DNA of 64,000 nucleotides from Apostichopus japonicus. Its lineage: Eukaryota > Echinodermata > Holothuroidea > Aspidochirotida > Stichopodidae. The DNA lies in assembly GCF_037975245.1 (NCBI RefSeq), contig NC_092567.1, forward strand, positions 14,462,876 through 14,526,875, in the 5' to 3' direction. How positions within the stretch are numbered: the stretch's first letter is position 1; each line of letters opens with the position of its first letter. A model generated the notes under the pieces. It made no database searches. It was not told the origin of the DNA and worked only from the letters and a program-made list of their open reading frames with translations. A program made the translations under genes and the position numbers. Below are positions 59,201 to 61,979 of the stretch, piece after piece.

Positions 59201-59957
59201 GACGTTTCGATCCTAGCAGGATCTTCTTCAAAGGCTAAAATAAAACTTCTTTTTCATTTTTAGAAGTCTTTATATTTTTATATATTTATTTATTTACTTA
59301 TTTTTTATTTCTCTTTGACAAATTTGTCCCCAAGCGAATGTTTAAAAATACCACTACAATGTCTTCATAGCCAGAACTCTCTCTCCTTCTGATTCCGATC
59401 TTGTTCTTGGCAAAAATTTAACCTCGGTGTCAGACTTCGTTGGGTTTAATTGAAAGCAATATTTACATGTCGTGGAAACTGGGATTTTTGATCTCCACCT
59501 GAACATTCCATCAAGAGGCTTTCAAGCTGGTTCTCAATGAATCTAAGGTTACAAAAAATGTGCAACATTCACGAATGCTTGACTGAATGCTACTTTCAGT
59601 TACTATCAACTGTCGCGAATAGTTTCTTTTCAGAAGAAAAGTAGTGGACATGGTAAATACAATGTAAACCTTGAACACATTATTAAGACCTCAAAATTTG
59701 TGTTTTCTTATTTTTTTGAAGAATGTTGATGATATTTTATCAACATTTTAATAAGTATATTTTTTATTATAATTTTCATGTTTAAACATTAATGTTTATA
59801 TTTTAATGATATTTTATTATTCCTTTATTGTTAGGATGATCTACTGATGCTGAAAGTAACTAGCGCCCTCCATCATGCCAGCATTATGCGAGGCATCCAG
59901 TGTCTTCGTCTCAATAAATTTCATCCGCATTGCCTCAGGAGAAGACCAACGGATGAG
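1838..59957 (+). CDS. PPFIBP1: liprin-beta gene (partial; 17 core exons joined)
   Basis: Overall gene model, join of 1838-2073, 5749-5820, 21232-21345, 23056-23190, 27479-27541, 28367-28429, 35280-35328, 37092-37153, 38868-38952, 40702-40814, 41823-41927, 43127-43298, 45624-45774, 46149-46280, 56327-56477, 57764-57964 and 59835-59957. Seen: every junction is AG/GT and every codon phase matches, giving about 676 open residues. Known of the family: liprin-beta is a cytoplasmic scaffold that dimerises by coiled coil and binds liprin-alpha through its SAM domains, acting in presynaptic and cell-edge assembly. Family evidence in the sequence: AEDLR near the N-terminus, the [14 protein letters not shown] coiled coil, [50 protein letters not shown] and CLRRRP. 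The start codon exon and SAM3 are outside the window. Whether it is closer to PPFIBP1 or PPFIBP2 cannot be said; invertebrates usually have one gene. Confidence 0.93.
2089..2260. repeat. 43-bp tandem repeat, 4 copies
   Basis: Four successive 43-bp units of the form GGAATATAATCCAATG ... TTGGATTCATATTGATCAGA. The array begins only 15 bp downstream of the splice donor of exon a, and the foldback element follows about 20 bp after its end. Each unit holds an imperfect palindrome around ATCCAA/TTGGAT. Confidence 0.92.
2280..3508. mobile_element. foldback-type DNA element with 128-bp inverted arms
   Basis: Left arm 2280-2407 starts CCCGCTTACCTGTCTCCCCA. Right arm 3381-3508 is its inverted complement, ending GGGGAGACAGGTAAGCGGG, with only a few differences. 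The 970-bp interior has no transposase-like frame. It contains two related blocks (about 2622-2665 and 2958-2996) sharing CTACGCTACAAAA-GTGAAAC, and sequence of higher GC content than the intron around it. No clear target-site duplication is visible. Most likely a non-autonomous DNA transposon with long terminal inverted repeats (Mutator-like or foldback); the superfamily is unassigned. Confidence 0.82.
5749..5820 (+). CDS. PPFIBP1: liprin-beta exon b: start of coiled coil
   Basis: 72 nt, phase 0 at both ends, donor GTGAGA. It codes 24 residues, [20 protein letters not shown] plus LHLQ. This aligns with vertebrate DVYQERLARLENDKESLVLQ, the entry to the coiled coil. The exon boundary falls right after LQ, just before the VNVLSEQVE block of the next exon, about 15 kb away. 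Confidence 0.92.
8210..9878. repeat. 85-bp minisatellite, about 20 copies
   Basis: The unit is GTGATGAAAAGTGTTCACAA followed by GTCTACAGATGAGGGTTGTA, CAACATTCAGTTCCTGTTAA, TGAAATGTTAAAGGTTTAGT and GTTAT (85 bp). A few copies (about 8370 and 9555) lack the GTGTTCACAA block and are shorter. Variant bases such as GTTACT/GTTAAT and AACATTC/AACGTTC occur in runs, which suggests local unequal exchange. No frame is kept. Confidence 0.95.
12000..12285. repeat. about 110-bp imperfect tandem repeat, 3 copies
   Basis: Three copies share CTCAGTCCACTCAAGGCCCA, CCTTAAATATAAGGCAGGAA, then ACCAGGGTTGTAT and TATGGTTAATACTGTACATG. The middle copy has an internal duplication of TATAAGGCAGGAACCAG. Confidence 0.85.
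13936..13996 (-). pseudogene. possible minus-strand exon fragment with an ADAMTS-like motif
   Basis: Read on the minus strand, a short open frame encodes [17 protein letters not shown] and is followed at once by a consensus donor GTGAGT (complement of 13930-13935). PGQLY followed four residues later by Gln resembles the segment of ADAMTS metalloproteases that normally reads PGxxYxxxxQC, but the Cys after Gln is Phe here. It could be a chance frame, a decayed gene fragment, or part of a nested gene. No neighbouring exon was found. Very uncertain. Confidence 0.15.
14373..14401. repeat. short perfect hairpin (ACCAGGGAGTT stem)
   Basis: An 11-bp stem ACCAGGGAGTT (14373-14383) and AACTCCCTGGT (14391-14401) enclose a 7-nt loop. 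The same stem sequence, in an almost identical hairpin, occurs at 44443-44483 inside the hAT-like element. Confidence 0.75.
15083..18320. repeat. 54-bp satellite array, about 60 copies, with higher-order units
   Basis: The unit is CATTCAGTAACTCATGGTCT, CATTATAAGTGTACTGCTAC, TTTGTAAAGAAGTC (54 bp). Two main subtypes alternate: GCTACTTTGTAAAGAAG and GTTACTTTGTAAGTAAG. A marker variant CTTATGGTCCC appears at about 16301, 16463, 16679, 16841, 17003, 17327 and 17489. The spacings are 162, 216, 162, 162, 324 and 162 bp, that is 3, 4, 3, 3, 6 and 3 units. This indicates a three-unit higher-order repeat inside the array. Copies are over 90% alike, so expansion is recent. Confidence 0.96.
19465..20130. 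repeat. about 101-bp minisatellite, 6-7 copies
   Basis: Copies begin TCTAGACATGGATAGCTCAA followed by ACAATCTATTTGAATGCAGT and CAAGTAGATCATGT. The TCTAGACAT marker recurs at 19569, 19671, 19772, 19870, 19971 and 20071, so the period varies from 98 to 102 bp. A decayed partial unit continues to about 20230. Confidence 0.92.
20284..20665. mobile_element. 382-bp non-autonomous hAT-like element
   Basis: The left end reads CAGGGTTGTCCAACCT and the right end AGGTTGGACAACCCTT, an inverted repeat. It is flanked by GTATAGAG (20276-20283) and GTATGGAG (20666-20673), an 8-bp target duplication with one mismatch. The CAGGG start and 8-bp duplication fit the hAT superfamily. The interior is GC-richer (GGCCTGCGGGCCATAGTCCG) than the intron. 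It has no transposase, so it must have been moved by one elsewhere. Confidence 0.88.
21232..21345 (+). CDS. PPFIBP1: liprin-beta exon c: coiled coil
   Basis: 114 nt, phase 0/0, acceptor CTTCCTTGCAG, donor GTCAGC (a weaker donor). It codes 38 residues starting [19 protein letters not shown]. The vertebrate counterpart VSVLTDQVEAQGEKIRDLE is also 38 residues to the same boundary, so exon length is conserved. It shows heptad spacing of Val/Leu/Ile typical of a parallel coiled coil. Confidence 0.95.
21471..21774 (+). mobile_element. complete tRNA-derived SINE
   Basis: The 5' head is tRNA-like, with an A box (TGGCCAATTGGC, 21481-21492) and a B box (GGTTCGATCC). A middle domain follows (CTTGGGCAAGATGCC, then TCCACCCAGGGGTTAAATGG), and the 3' tail is GTAAAGCGCTTTGAGACC with GGGCTATATAAAAATC. 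TTCACTT flanks it on both sides (21464-21470 and 21775-21781), a 7-bp duplication from LINE-driven insertion. The A and B boxes would act as an internal RNA polymerase III promoter. Confidence 0.9.
21899..22262. mobile_element. 364-bp element with 11-bp target duplication and G/C-run ends
   Basis: The sequence CGTGTGACCAA occurs directly at both sides (21888-21898 and 22263-22273), a perfect 11-bp duplication. The ends are inverted: GGGCGTAGGAACCGGGGGGG at the left against CCCCCCCACT ... CCTACACCACTG at the right. A duplicated internal phrase (GGAGTG or GGAGCAC, then AAATTGCATCTAAGGCCAGG-like) occurs at about 22040-22075 and 22120-22155. A non-autonomous DNA transposon is likely; the superfamily is not assignable by eye. 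Confidence 0.82.
22932..22990 (-). ncRNA. hammerhead-like motif in a dispersed repeat, copy 1
   Basis: Read on the minus strand: AGCCT, then CUGAAGA, a 5-bp stem GAUCC/GGAUC with loop UGCUA, then GAAAC, GUC and AGGC. This follows the minimal type-I hammerhead layout: CUGANGA, stem II, GAAA, very short stem III, GUC, and stem I formed by GCCU with AGGC. One extra A sits between CUGAAGA and stem II, so activity is doubtful. Minimal hammerheads of this kind are known from Penelope-like retroelements. Related copies lie at 32021-32079 and 59181-59240. Confidence 0.45.
23056..23190 (+). CDS. PPFIBP1: liprin-beta exon d: coiled coil
   Basis: 135 nt, phase 0/0, acceptor TCTCTACAG, donor GTAAAT. It codes 45 residues. 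It opens with a very basic [17 protein letters not shown], then the heptad-rich [19 protein letters not shown] and RERTLQAE. The basic opening is less conserved against vertebrates, while the helix fits the region that reads AEISNLKLKLTAVEKD there. RRPS is a plausible basophilic kinase site, by inference only. Confidence 0.9.
23191..27478 (+). other. intron between exons d and e
   Basis: 4.3 kb, about three quarters of which is the 66-bp array. Its first 680 bp contain a run of G (23230-23245) and nothing else recognisable, and its last 360 bp are plain. If the intron were retained, the reading frame from exon d would stop within nine codons, so the open array is not read as part of liprin-beta. 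Confidence 0.85.
23875..27118. repeat. 66-bp minisatellite, about 49 copies, open in one frame
   Basis: The unit is AATTGATGGCCCTGTACTCC, ATTCCTCATATCACTAAACT, CCAGCTAAGAGAAAATACCT, CAGTAG (66 bp, 22 codons). Because 66 is divisible by 3 the + frame stays open over long runs (23942-24385, 24406-24903, 26590-27018), repeating [22 protein letters not shown]. Units with an inserted C (GAATCGATGGCCCC) at 24865, 24998, 25197, 25593, 25792 and 25991 are spaced 133, 199, 396, 199 and 199 bp, which shows a three-unit higher-order repeat. A longer duplication of about 794 bp is marked by AACACCAGC at 25367 and 26161. Frameshifting variants and the intronic position argue against a protein. Confidence 0.95.
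27479..27541 (+). CDS. PPFIBP1: liprin-beta exon e: coiled coil
   Basis: 63 nt, phase 0/0, acceptor TTCCACAG, donor GTATAA. It codes [20 protein letters not shown] plus Q, 21 residues or exactly three heptads. Charged and Leu/Ile spacing fits a continuous coiled coil with exons d and f. Confidence 0.88.
27717..28060. repeat. 172-bp tandem duplication
   Basis: Two adjacent copies begin CTCTACCTGATTTAAT and continue through AACTTGGTCTTTTGGTAACC to GTTAAAGGAAAT-AGAGTTTGAACAT; they are about 93% identical. They lie in the short intron between exons e and f. Confidence 0.9.
28367..28429 (+). CDS. PPFIBP1: liprin-beta exon f: coiled coil
   Basis: 63 nt, phase 0/0, acceptor CTTTTTCAG, donor GTATAT. 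It codes [20 protein letters not shown] plus Q, again 21 residues or three heptads. The ending [10 protein letters not shown] resembles the vertebrate KQRMEQKWESLKDE region. Exons e and f being 63 nt each keeps the heptad register if either were skipped. Confidence 0.88.
30331..30363 (+). CDS. possible 33-nt microexon in coiled-coil region
   Basis: AG precedes it (ATGCAATAG) and GTAAAT follows. It is open and phase 0/0, coding [11 protein letters not shown] (11 residues), which fits coiled-coil composition and the phase of both neighbouring exons. Against it, the pyrimidine tract is poor and short open AG-GT intervals occur by chance. Low confidence. Confidence 0.25.
32021..32079 (-). ncRNA. 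hammerhead-like motif, copy 2 (degraded)
   Basis: Same repeat as 22932-22990: on the minus strand AGCC, UUUGAAGA, stem GAUCC/GGAUC, GAAAC, GUC, AGAC. The first core base C is replaced by U and stem I is weakened, so this copy should be inactive if the motif is a ribozyme at all. The sequence downstream on the + strand (to about 32450) may belong to the same retroelement, but no coding part is visible. Confidence 0.4.
35280..35328 (+). CDS. PPFIBP1: liprin-beta exon g: small linker exon
   Basis: 49 nt, acceptor GTTTTCTAG, donor GTGAGT. It codes [16 protein letters not shown] and one base of the next codon. The phase-1 end is completed by the AT that opens the next exon (Asn), which confirms the pair. 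The content is polar with Gly/Pro, a break in the coiled coil. Confidence 0.82.
36030..36810. repeat. irregular tandem repeat, unit about 60-100 bp
   Basis: About ten imperfect copies share TATCACTGGGATATCGTCAA followed by AGATATTGGTTACTCAAAGT or AGACCCTGTTGACTCAAAGT, and AGAAGTAGTCCACCTTATA. Larger blocks repeat as well: 36260-36480 resembles 36510-36720. It fills much of the intron between exons g and h. Confidence 0.88.
37092..37153 (+). CDS. PPFIBP1: liprin-beta exon h: coiled coil
   Basis: 62 nt, acceptor TTTTCTCTTAG, donor GTAAGA. It opens with AT (completing Asn) and ends in phase 0, coding [20 protein letters not shown]. It aligns with vertebrate VQKMKKAVESLMAANEEK: the VIESL and NNEK positions match. 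It is followed almost at once by the 21-bp array. Confidence 0.92.
37161..38510. repeat. 21-bp minisatellite, about 64 copies, open in several frames on both strands
   Basis: The unit is AGTGCTGCAGTGTACATGCAG (21 bp, 7 codons), carrying CTGCAG and TGTACA palindromes. Because the period is divisible by 3 and units lack stops in most frames, very long open frames result: 459, 369 and 281 codons on the minus strand, and 129 or fewer on the plus. All are Cys/His/Leu/Thr heptapeptide repeats such as CTLQHSV. They are shadows of the repeat. The array starts within 10 bp of the exon h donor, and retained intron would stop at TAA in the third codon (GTA AGA TAA). Confidence 0.96.
38868..38952 (+). 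CDS. PPFIBP1: liprin-beta exon i: end of coiled coil
   Basis: 85 nt, acceptor TTTTCTCCTAG, donor GTCAGA. It starts in phase 0 and ends with one base of a split Ala codon. It codes [20 protein letters not shown] and FITAQGSK. The vertebrate DRKIEDLRQCLNRYKKMQD and VLAQGKD align without gaps, making this one of the best-matching exons. It marks the C-terminal end of the conserved coiled coil. Confidence 0.95.
39445..40405. repeat. G-rich minisatellite, unit about 60-100 bp, about 11 copies
   Basis: The shared core is CACATAGGCCAATGATGATG, TTGGGTTTGTGTCTCCTGTC, TGTGTAGGGAGG, followed by G tracts (GGGTGGGGGGGG) of varying length and GTTTCATATAACATAGGCC. Several G tracts per unit on the + strand give strong potential for G-quadruplexes in the nascent transcript. 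Open frames on the minus strand (Pro/His-rich) are by-products. Confidence 0.93.
40702..40814 (+). CDS. PPFIBP1: liprin-beta exon j: coiled-coil end and Ser-rich linker
   Basis: 113 nt, acceptor CTTTTTTCAG, donor GTATGA. It opens with CT completing Ala and ends in phase 0. It codes [20 protein letters not shown], then [18 protein letters not shown] last short helix gives way to a Ser/Thr/Gly-rich segment expected to be disordered. The vertebrate counterpart region is also Ser-rich but not alignable here. Confidence 0.9.
40815..41822 (+). other. intron between exons j and k
   Basis: 1.0 kb of plain AT-rich intron. I see no repeats, transposons or coding signals. Confidence 0.75.
41823..41927 (+). 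CDS. PPFIBP1: liprin-beta exon k: disordered linker
   Basis: 105 nt, phase 0/0, acceptor CTGTATAACAG, donor GTACAG. It codes 35 residues with [20 protein letters not shown] and [26 protein letters not shown] resembles the SSSLGNLKK phospho-serine motif of vertebrate liprin-beta1, a likely 14-3-3 or kinase motif by inference. Confidence 0.88.
41928..43126 (+). other. intron between exons k and l, ending in a (TTTA)n microsatellite
   Basis: 1.2 kb. A pure (TTTA)n tract of about 20 units spans 43022-43100 and ends 26 bp before the acceptor of exon l. The remainder is plain AT-rich sequence. The open frame running through the tract into exon l (YLFIYLFIY...) is not coding. Confidence 0.85.
43127..43298 (+). 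CDS. PPFIBP1: liprin-beta exon l: Ser/Pro-rich linker
   Basis: 172 nt, acceptor TGTTTACCAG, donor GTGAAA. It starts in phase 0 and ends with one base of a split codon. It codes 57 residues including [31 protein letters not shown] and [11 protein letters not shown]. The ending matches vertebrate NKRTASAPNLAETE, completed by Ala across the junction. It is rich in Ser-Pro and Arg-x-x-Ser motifs typical of kinase-regulated linkers. Confidence 0.93.
43365..44958. mobile_element. 1.6 kb hAT-like DNA transposon, non-autonomous or decayed
   Basis: It begins TAGGGTTGGGCGATAT and ends ATATCGCCCAACCCTA, a terminal inverted repeat with more inverted matching inside (TTATCGCGATA against TTATCGCGATAA). 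It is flanked by TACCCTAC (43357-43364) and TACCCAAC (44959-44966), an 8-bp duplication with one mismatch. This fits hAT. A short + frame (43581-43787) ends [19 protein letters not shown], which resembles the stretch after the BED zinc finger in hAT transposases, so the element may be an internally deleted derivative. The interior includes the hairpin at 44443-44483. Confidence 0.88.
44443..44483. repeat. hairpin sharing its stem with the one at 14373
   Basis: GTACCAGGCAGTTGTTA and TAACAACTCCCTGGTAGTAC form an imperfect stem of about 17 bp with almost no loop. The core ACCAGG-AGTT is the same as at 14373-14401 and the flanks differ. It lies inside the hAT-like element. Confidence 0.75.
45624..45774 (+). 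CDS. PPFIBP1: liprin-beta exon m: linker up to the GK(L) motif
   Basis: 151 nt. The acceptor (GCATCCTGGTAG) follows a (TTG)n run, and the donor is GTGAGT. It opens with CT completing Ala and ends with AA of a split Lys. It codes [20 protein letters not shown], then a Ser-rich stretch and [10 protein letters not shown]. With exon n it forms [12 protein letters not shown], matching vertebrate GIMKLFGKLRRS. Confidence 0.95.
46149..46280 (+). CDS. PPFIBP1: liprin-beta exon n: LRRS and RLGWS motifs
   Basis: 132 nt, acceptor TCTGTCTAG, donor GTGAGC. It opens with A completing Lys and ends with GG. It codes [40 protein letters not shown] and SSH. The vertebrate LRRSQSTTFN ... FKRGGTRATAGPRLGWSRDL aligns end to end. 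The 1-in, 2-out phase is shared by the three cassette exons downstream and by the acceptor of the SAM1 exon. Confidence 0.96.
46281..47350 (+). other. intron with long AT microsatellite
   Basis: A tract of TATATA with interspersed TATC and TACA units spans about 46996-47210, giving YIYIYI open frames that are not coding. The rest shows nothing recognisable. Confidence 0.85.
47351..47407 (+). CDS. PPFIBP1: liprin-beta cassette exon A (19 residues)
   Basis: 57 nt, acceptor CTTTTTCTCCAG (strong), donor GTGATC (moderate). It opens with one base and ends with two, exactly the phase left by exon n and needed by the SAM1 exon. Only this frame is required and it is open: [18 protein letters not shown] with split codons at both ends. 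It can be included or skipped without a frameshift. I do not know a vertebrate counterpart, so it is inferred from splice signals and phase. Confidence 0.62.
48068..48121 (+). CDS. PPFIBP1: liprin-beta cassette exon B (18 residues)
   Basis: 54 nt, acceptor ATATAATTTCAG, strong donor GTGAGT. It has the same 1-in, 2-out phase as cassette A and is open in that frame, coding [17 protein letters not shown]. The two other frames contain a stop or are not usable. It includes possible phospho-Ser/Tyr positions. Inferred alternative exon in the linker before SAM1. Confidence 0.6.
48122..50512 (+). other. intronic sequence between cassettes B and C
   Basis: 2.4 kb of AT-rich sequence with homopolymer runs (48008-48030, 48855-48875) and no recognisable repeat family or coding exon. 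A short frame at 48106-48306 overlaps cassette B in another frame and is not credible. Confidence 0.7.
50513..50590 (+). CDS. PPFIBP1: liprin-beta cassette exon C (26 residues)
   Basis: 78 nt, acceptor TTATCTCTGTCATAG, strong donor GTAATG after TGGAG. It has the same 1-in, 2-out phase and is open, coding [20 protein letters not shown] and PQYFW, an unusual His/Trp-rich peptide. Spliced to the SAM1 exon it ends Ser-Asp-Thr-Asp, where the vertebrate protein reads SDLDMPFAKW. The residue choice (three Trp, no low-complexity AT codons) looks coding. A longer overlapping frame (50494-50751) in another phase is a shadow. Confidence 0.65.
51366..52011. repeat. two-level tandem repeat (60-bp then about 120-bp units)
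   Basis: Four 60-bp units contain GGTATTGGTTAGTTAGACCA, TAAACCAATACAGATGTGCA and TACGGTACATATCA. They are followed by four units of about 120 bp that keep the core GACCATAAACCAATACAGAT but add TTAGGCCAACAGC, ATAGCTGATGTAATTAAGGC and CTGCATATAAGAATCTGGGC. The second array appears to have grown from one unit of the first plus flanking sequence. Confidence 0.92.
52709..52795 (+). CDS. possible alternative 5' exon D (ATG-containing)
   Basis: ATG at 52709 preceded by an in-frame TAA (52703). The frame reads [20 protein letters not shown] and RRTSLPSDQ, then CAG/GTTAAC as donor, ending in phase 0. Used as an internal exon it could start at 52717 or 52723, but the pyrimidine tract is poor. Phase 0 is wrong for the 56327 acceptor (it would read TGA at once) but right for the second acceptor at 56262. 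It would make a short liprin-beta consisting of this leader plus the SAM domains. RRTSLPS looks like a kinase or 14-3-3 site. Inference only. Confidence 0.33.
52796..54750 (+). other. plain intronic sequence
   Basis: 2 kb of AT-rich intron. A C-rich cluster of CCCATCCCCTGCCA-like units lies just before exon D (52559-52640), and a T run followed by nine G at 54532-54552. I see no genes or mobile elements. Confidence 0.7.
54755..55203. repeat. about 70-bp minisatellite with G-rich insert, 6-7 copies
   Basis: Copies share AATGTTTGTAGTTAATGTAA, then CAGGGGGG or CATTGGGG of varying length, then GGGCTACAAATGGACTCTTA and GTATAAGAAGTACT. The G tract varies from 4 to about 14 bases between copies. 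Confidence 0.9.
55262..55930. repeat. 33-bp minisatellite, about 20 copies, open on both strands
   Basis: The unit is GACATATAGACTCATACTGG followed by ACTGTACCAGTGG (33 bp, 11 codons). The period keeps frames open on both strands: 191 codons on the minus ([11 protein letters not shown] repeats) and 173 on the plus ([11 protein letters not shown] repeats). Length variants appear after 55750. It is intronic, 400 bp before the SAM1 exon, and not a gene. Confidence 0.95.
56262..56326 (+). CDS. alternative 5' extension of the SAM1 exon
   Basis: A good acceptor (AACTTTTGTTATTCAG) ends at 56261. From 56262 the frame runs open, [20 protein letters not shown] plus C, straight into [10 protein letters not shown] of SAM1, entering in phase 0. 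Core exon n ends in phase 2 and cannot use it; exon D (52709-52795) ends in phase 0 and can. Two nearby acceptors thus serve two different incoming phases. It could also be chance. Confidence 0.35.
56327..56477 (+). CDS. PPFIBP1: liprin-beta exon o: SAM1, first part
   Basis: 151 nt, acceptor TCTCTCCTGTGTAG, donor GTTAGT. It opens with one base completing the split codon and ends in phase 0. It codes [40 protein letters not shown] and [10 protein letters not shown]. The vertebrate SAM1 (MPFAKWTKEQVCNWLMEQGL ... GQTLLQASQQDLEK) aligns throughout. Trp-x-x-x-Gln-Val and LLQAS are the SAM fold signatures. SAM domains of liprin-beta bind the SAM domains of liprin-alpha. Confidence 0.97.
56478..57763 (+). 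other. intron between exons o and p
   Basis: 1.3 kb of plain AT-rich intron with no repeats or coding signals that I can recognise. Confidence 0.75.
57764..57964 (+). CDS. PPFIBP1: liprin-beta exon p: end of SAM1 and start of SAM2
   Basis: 201 nt, phase 0/0, acceptor TTATCTTCTCCAG, donor GTTAGT. It codes 67 residues: [20 protein letters not shown] closes SAM1 and [20 protein letters not shown] opens SAM2, then [12 protein letters not shown]. Vertebrate liprin-beta reads [18 protein letters not shown] and [20 protein letters not shown] at the same places. This is the most conserved stretch in the window. Confidence 0.98.
57965..59834 (+). other. intron between exons p and q
   Basis: 1.9 kb. 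It contains a small TATATG microsatellite (58543-58622), a G run at 58997-59008, a TTTA-rich stretch (59275-59310) and one hammerhead-like repeat copy (59181-59240). Nothing else recognised. Confidence 0.75.
59181..59240 (-). ncRNA. hammerhead-like motif, copy 3 (degraded)
   Basis: Same repeat as 22932-22990, over 90% identical, with TTGGCCTGACGTTTCGATCC on the + strand. On the minus strand the core begins UUGAAGA instead of CUGAAGA, so a hammerhead would lack the invariant C. All three copies keep the stem-loop and the GAAACGUC box. Confidence 0.4.
59835..59957 (+). CDS. PPFIBP1: liprin-beta exon q: SAM2, second part
   Basis: 123 nt, phase 0/0, acceptor TTATTGTTAG, donor GTAAGA. It codes [40 protein letters not shown] and E. 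The vertebrate DDLLSLKVVSVLHHLSIKRA ... CLRRRPSDE is nearly the same. It completes SAM2. The next core exon, which should begin SAM3 with a conserved KWTNHRVMEWL block, was not found and must lie beyond 64000. Confidence 0.97.
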
Positions 59958-61142
59958 GTAAGACTCGTTACAGGCTTTGCTTCGAATACATAGTCTTGTT
60001 AGTTTAGGCTTATTTTTTTACATTTTTTTTTTATCATCCGTCTAATGCTCCAATAAACTAGTTGTAGCCACAAGCAATAAGTCATTAGAAATCCGTTTGT
60101 GCTTAGCAAATAGATCCATCCCGTAGGAAAAGAGAGAGCAGAAAAGATTAAATAGAGAAAAAAAAGCACAAGAAATATACCCCCCCTTCCTTGCACTCCT
60201 CTTTACCCCTTAACCCTCACCACAAATGGGTAATCAAACCAATTTATAATGTTTAAAAATCAATGTTAGCCGATACATGGCAAAACTGACTAAAGTAGGC
60301 ATCTTTTGAGGGAGAAATATTGTTATATGCATATGTATGGTAATTCCAGCCCTGTACAAAAACCCATGTAGTAGTTAGTTTCTTCTTCGTCGTCAAATAT
60401 TCAGCTAGTACTTGAATGTTCCAGAGATGAGGATGACTTTCAGGGCTGGAGTTTATAAATAGATAACATTTATATTCATATATACTTCACTACCTTTGGT
60501 AAGCCCATTACATCTGGTTGTTAGCAGATATGTAGTATGCAAAATAATCTCATTTAAAAAACTGAGATTTATCCGAGAGAATTCATCTGGACGTGTTAAA
60601 GTAACAGCAACAGCTTTTCTCGAACTCCTCAAACAGACGGGAATTAGTCATTGCGGAGAGCGAGAATGTTAAGTTTGGGGATTTAGTCCATGTCAAAATA
60701 ATCAGGAGATTTGTAGGGAATCCCCTTAGAAGAACTGAAGGAGAAAATATAATTTCTGTATCTAACCTGCCCCTTAGACAAGTAGATTACATAATGCTTT
60801 AACTTAAAGCATACTTTTAGCTATTTCAACATAGTCTTGCTATCTCATGATTACTTTAGGCTAAACTCTTTTATCTTAGTCGATGGAAGGCGGGGTGGGG
60901 GGCAGGGGGGGGGTTCAAAATGATGGGTTTTAATGTCTTAACTGAAATCTAAACATCAAAGTAGTTAAACCCACGTTGAGCAGGAGCTGTTTCAAAAAAC
61001 TGTTATTCGCAATTTGTAAATTAATATGAGAAAGAAAATATGACTGGTTTTTAATGAACTCTAGTAAGAAAAAAGAATATTGATTTGAATAACCATAAAT
61101 AATGTGTCTTCATTCTTTTGTGACTTTCTTCACTCATGTTAG
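59958..61142 (+). other. intron after exon q
   Basis: 1.2 kb, plain, with a G-rich run at about 60889-60914 and AT-rich sequence elsewhere. Confidence 0.7.
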
Positions 61143-61190
61143 CCATGGTATAAAGATTTAAAGACTAAGCCAGCCTGGAGCTCTGTAATG
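61143..61190 (+). CDS. PPFIBP1: possible liprin-beta alternative exon between SAM2 and SAM3
   Basis: 48 nt, phase 0/0. The acceptor has a long pyrimidine tract (TTTTGTGACTTTCTTCACTC ... TTAG) and the donor is GTAAAG. It codes PWYKDLKTKPAWSSVM, 16 residues. It fits the phase 0 end of exon q. Vertebrate liprin-beta goes directly from RRRPSDE to the SAM3 exon, so this would be an optional or lineage-specific insert in the SAM2-SAM3 linker. Confidence 0.5.
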
Positions 61191-61948
61191 GTAAAGTTTG
61201 TTTGTTTTATGTCTTCTTTGTTGGAGTGAGATAATCATCTATGCTTGTGGTAGAGGAATAGCTATCCTGCATGCATCACGTGCCACCCTTTTATCCGTCA
61301 TTTTCTTATCGTTTGTTTGTTTGTTTATTTATTTATTTATTTATTTGTAAGTTTCTTTCATTCAGTTCTTTAAATTTGAAAATAATGGATATGACTTTTG
61401 CCTTCACACACACACCGCTTGACAGGGTTCAATTTATAGATATTCTTTAGTAGTTTCAGCGGAGGAGTTTGTGTGACTCGTTTTTGTGTTGTATTACAGT
61501 TCAGCAAAAGTAATGTTTTAATGGAAGTACAATGCTATGTATATGTTATGTAAAACTAGAGGGTGGTACGTCTGTGTAGAAATACTCTGTAATGGTTTAG
61601 TACTACAGTGTAATGAAGTCATTTGTCATATAGCCAAGCAAGGCAACAACAATTTTGAATAGTACAGATAAATAATATTTTGTGTAGTAACTACAAAGCA
61701 TGTTTTGTGTGGCATTAGAGGGCATTAATTTCTTAGCTTTCATAGTTATATATAGCAATAAAATCATATTTTGTTTGGAACTGCACAAATAGCCTTGCCT
61801 CTAGAGGTTAAGATGTTTTCACAGCATAATTGTAATAGCTGTGGTGAAAATGAAGTAAATTCAGTTTTATGTGTTAAATATAAACGAATCTATGATCATC
61901 AATTGTGTGTGCGTATATATACCTATAGATATATATATATACATATAC

Positions 61949-61979
<31 letters not shown>

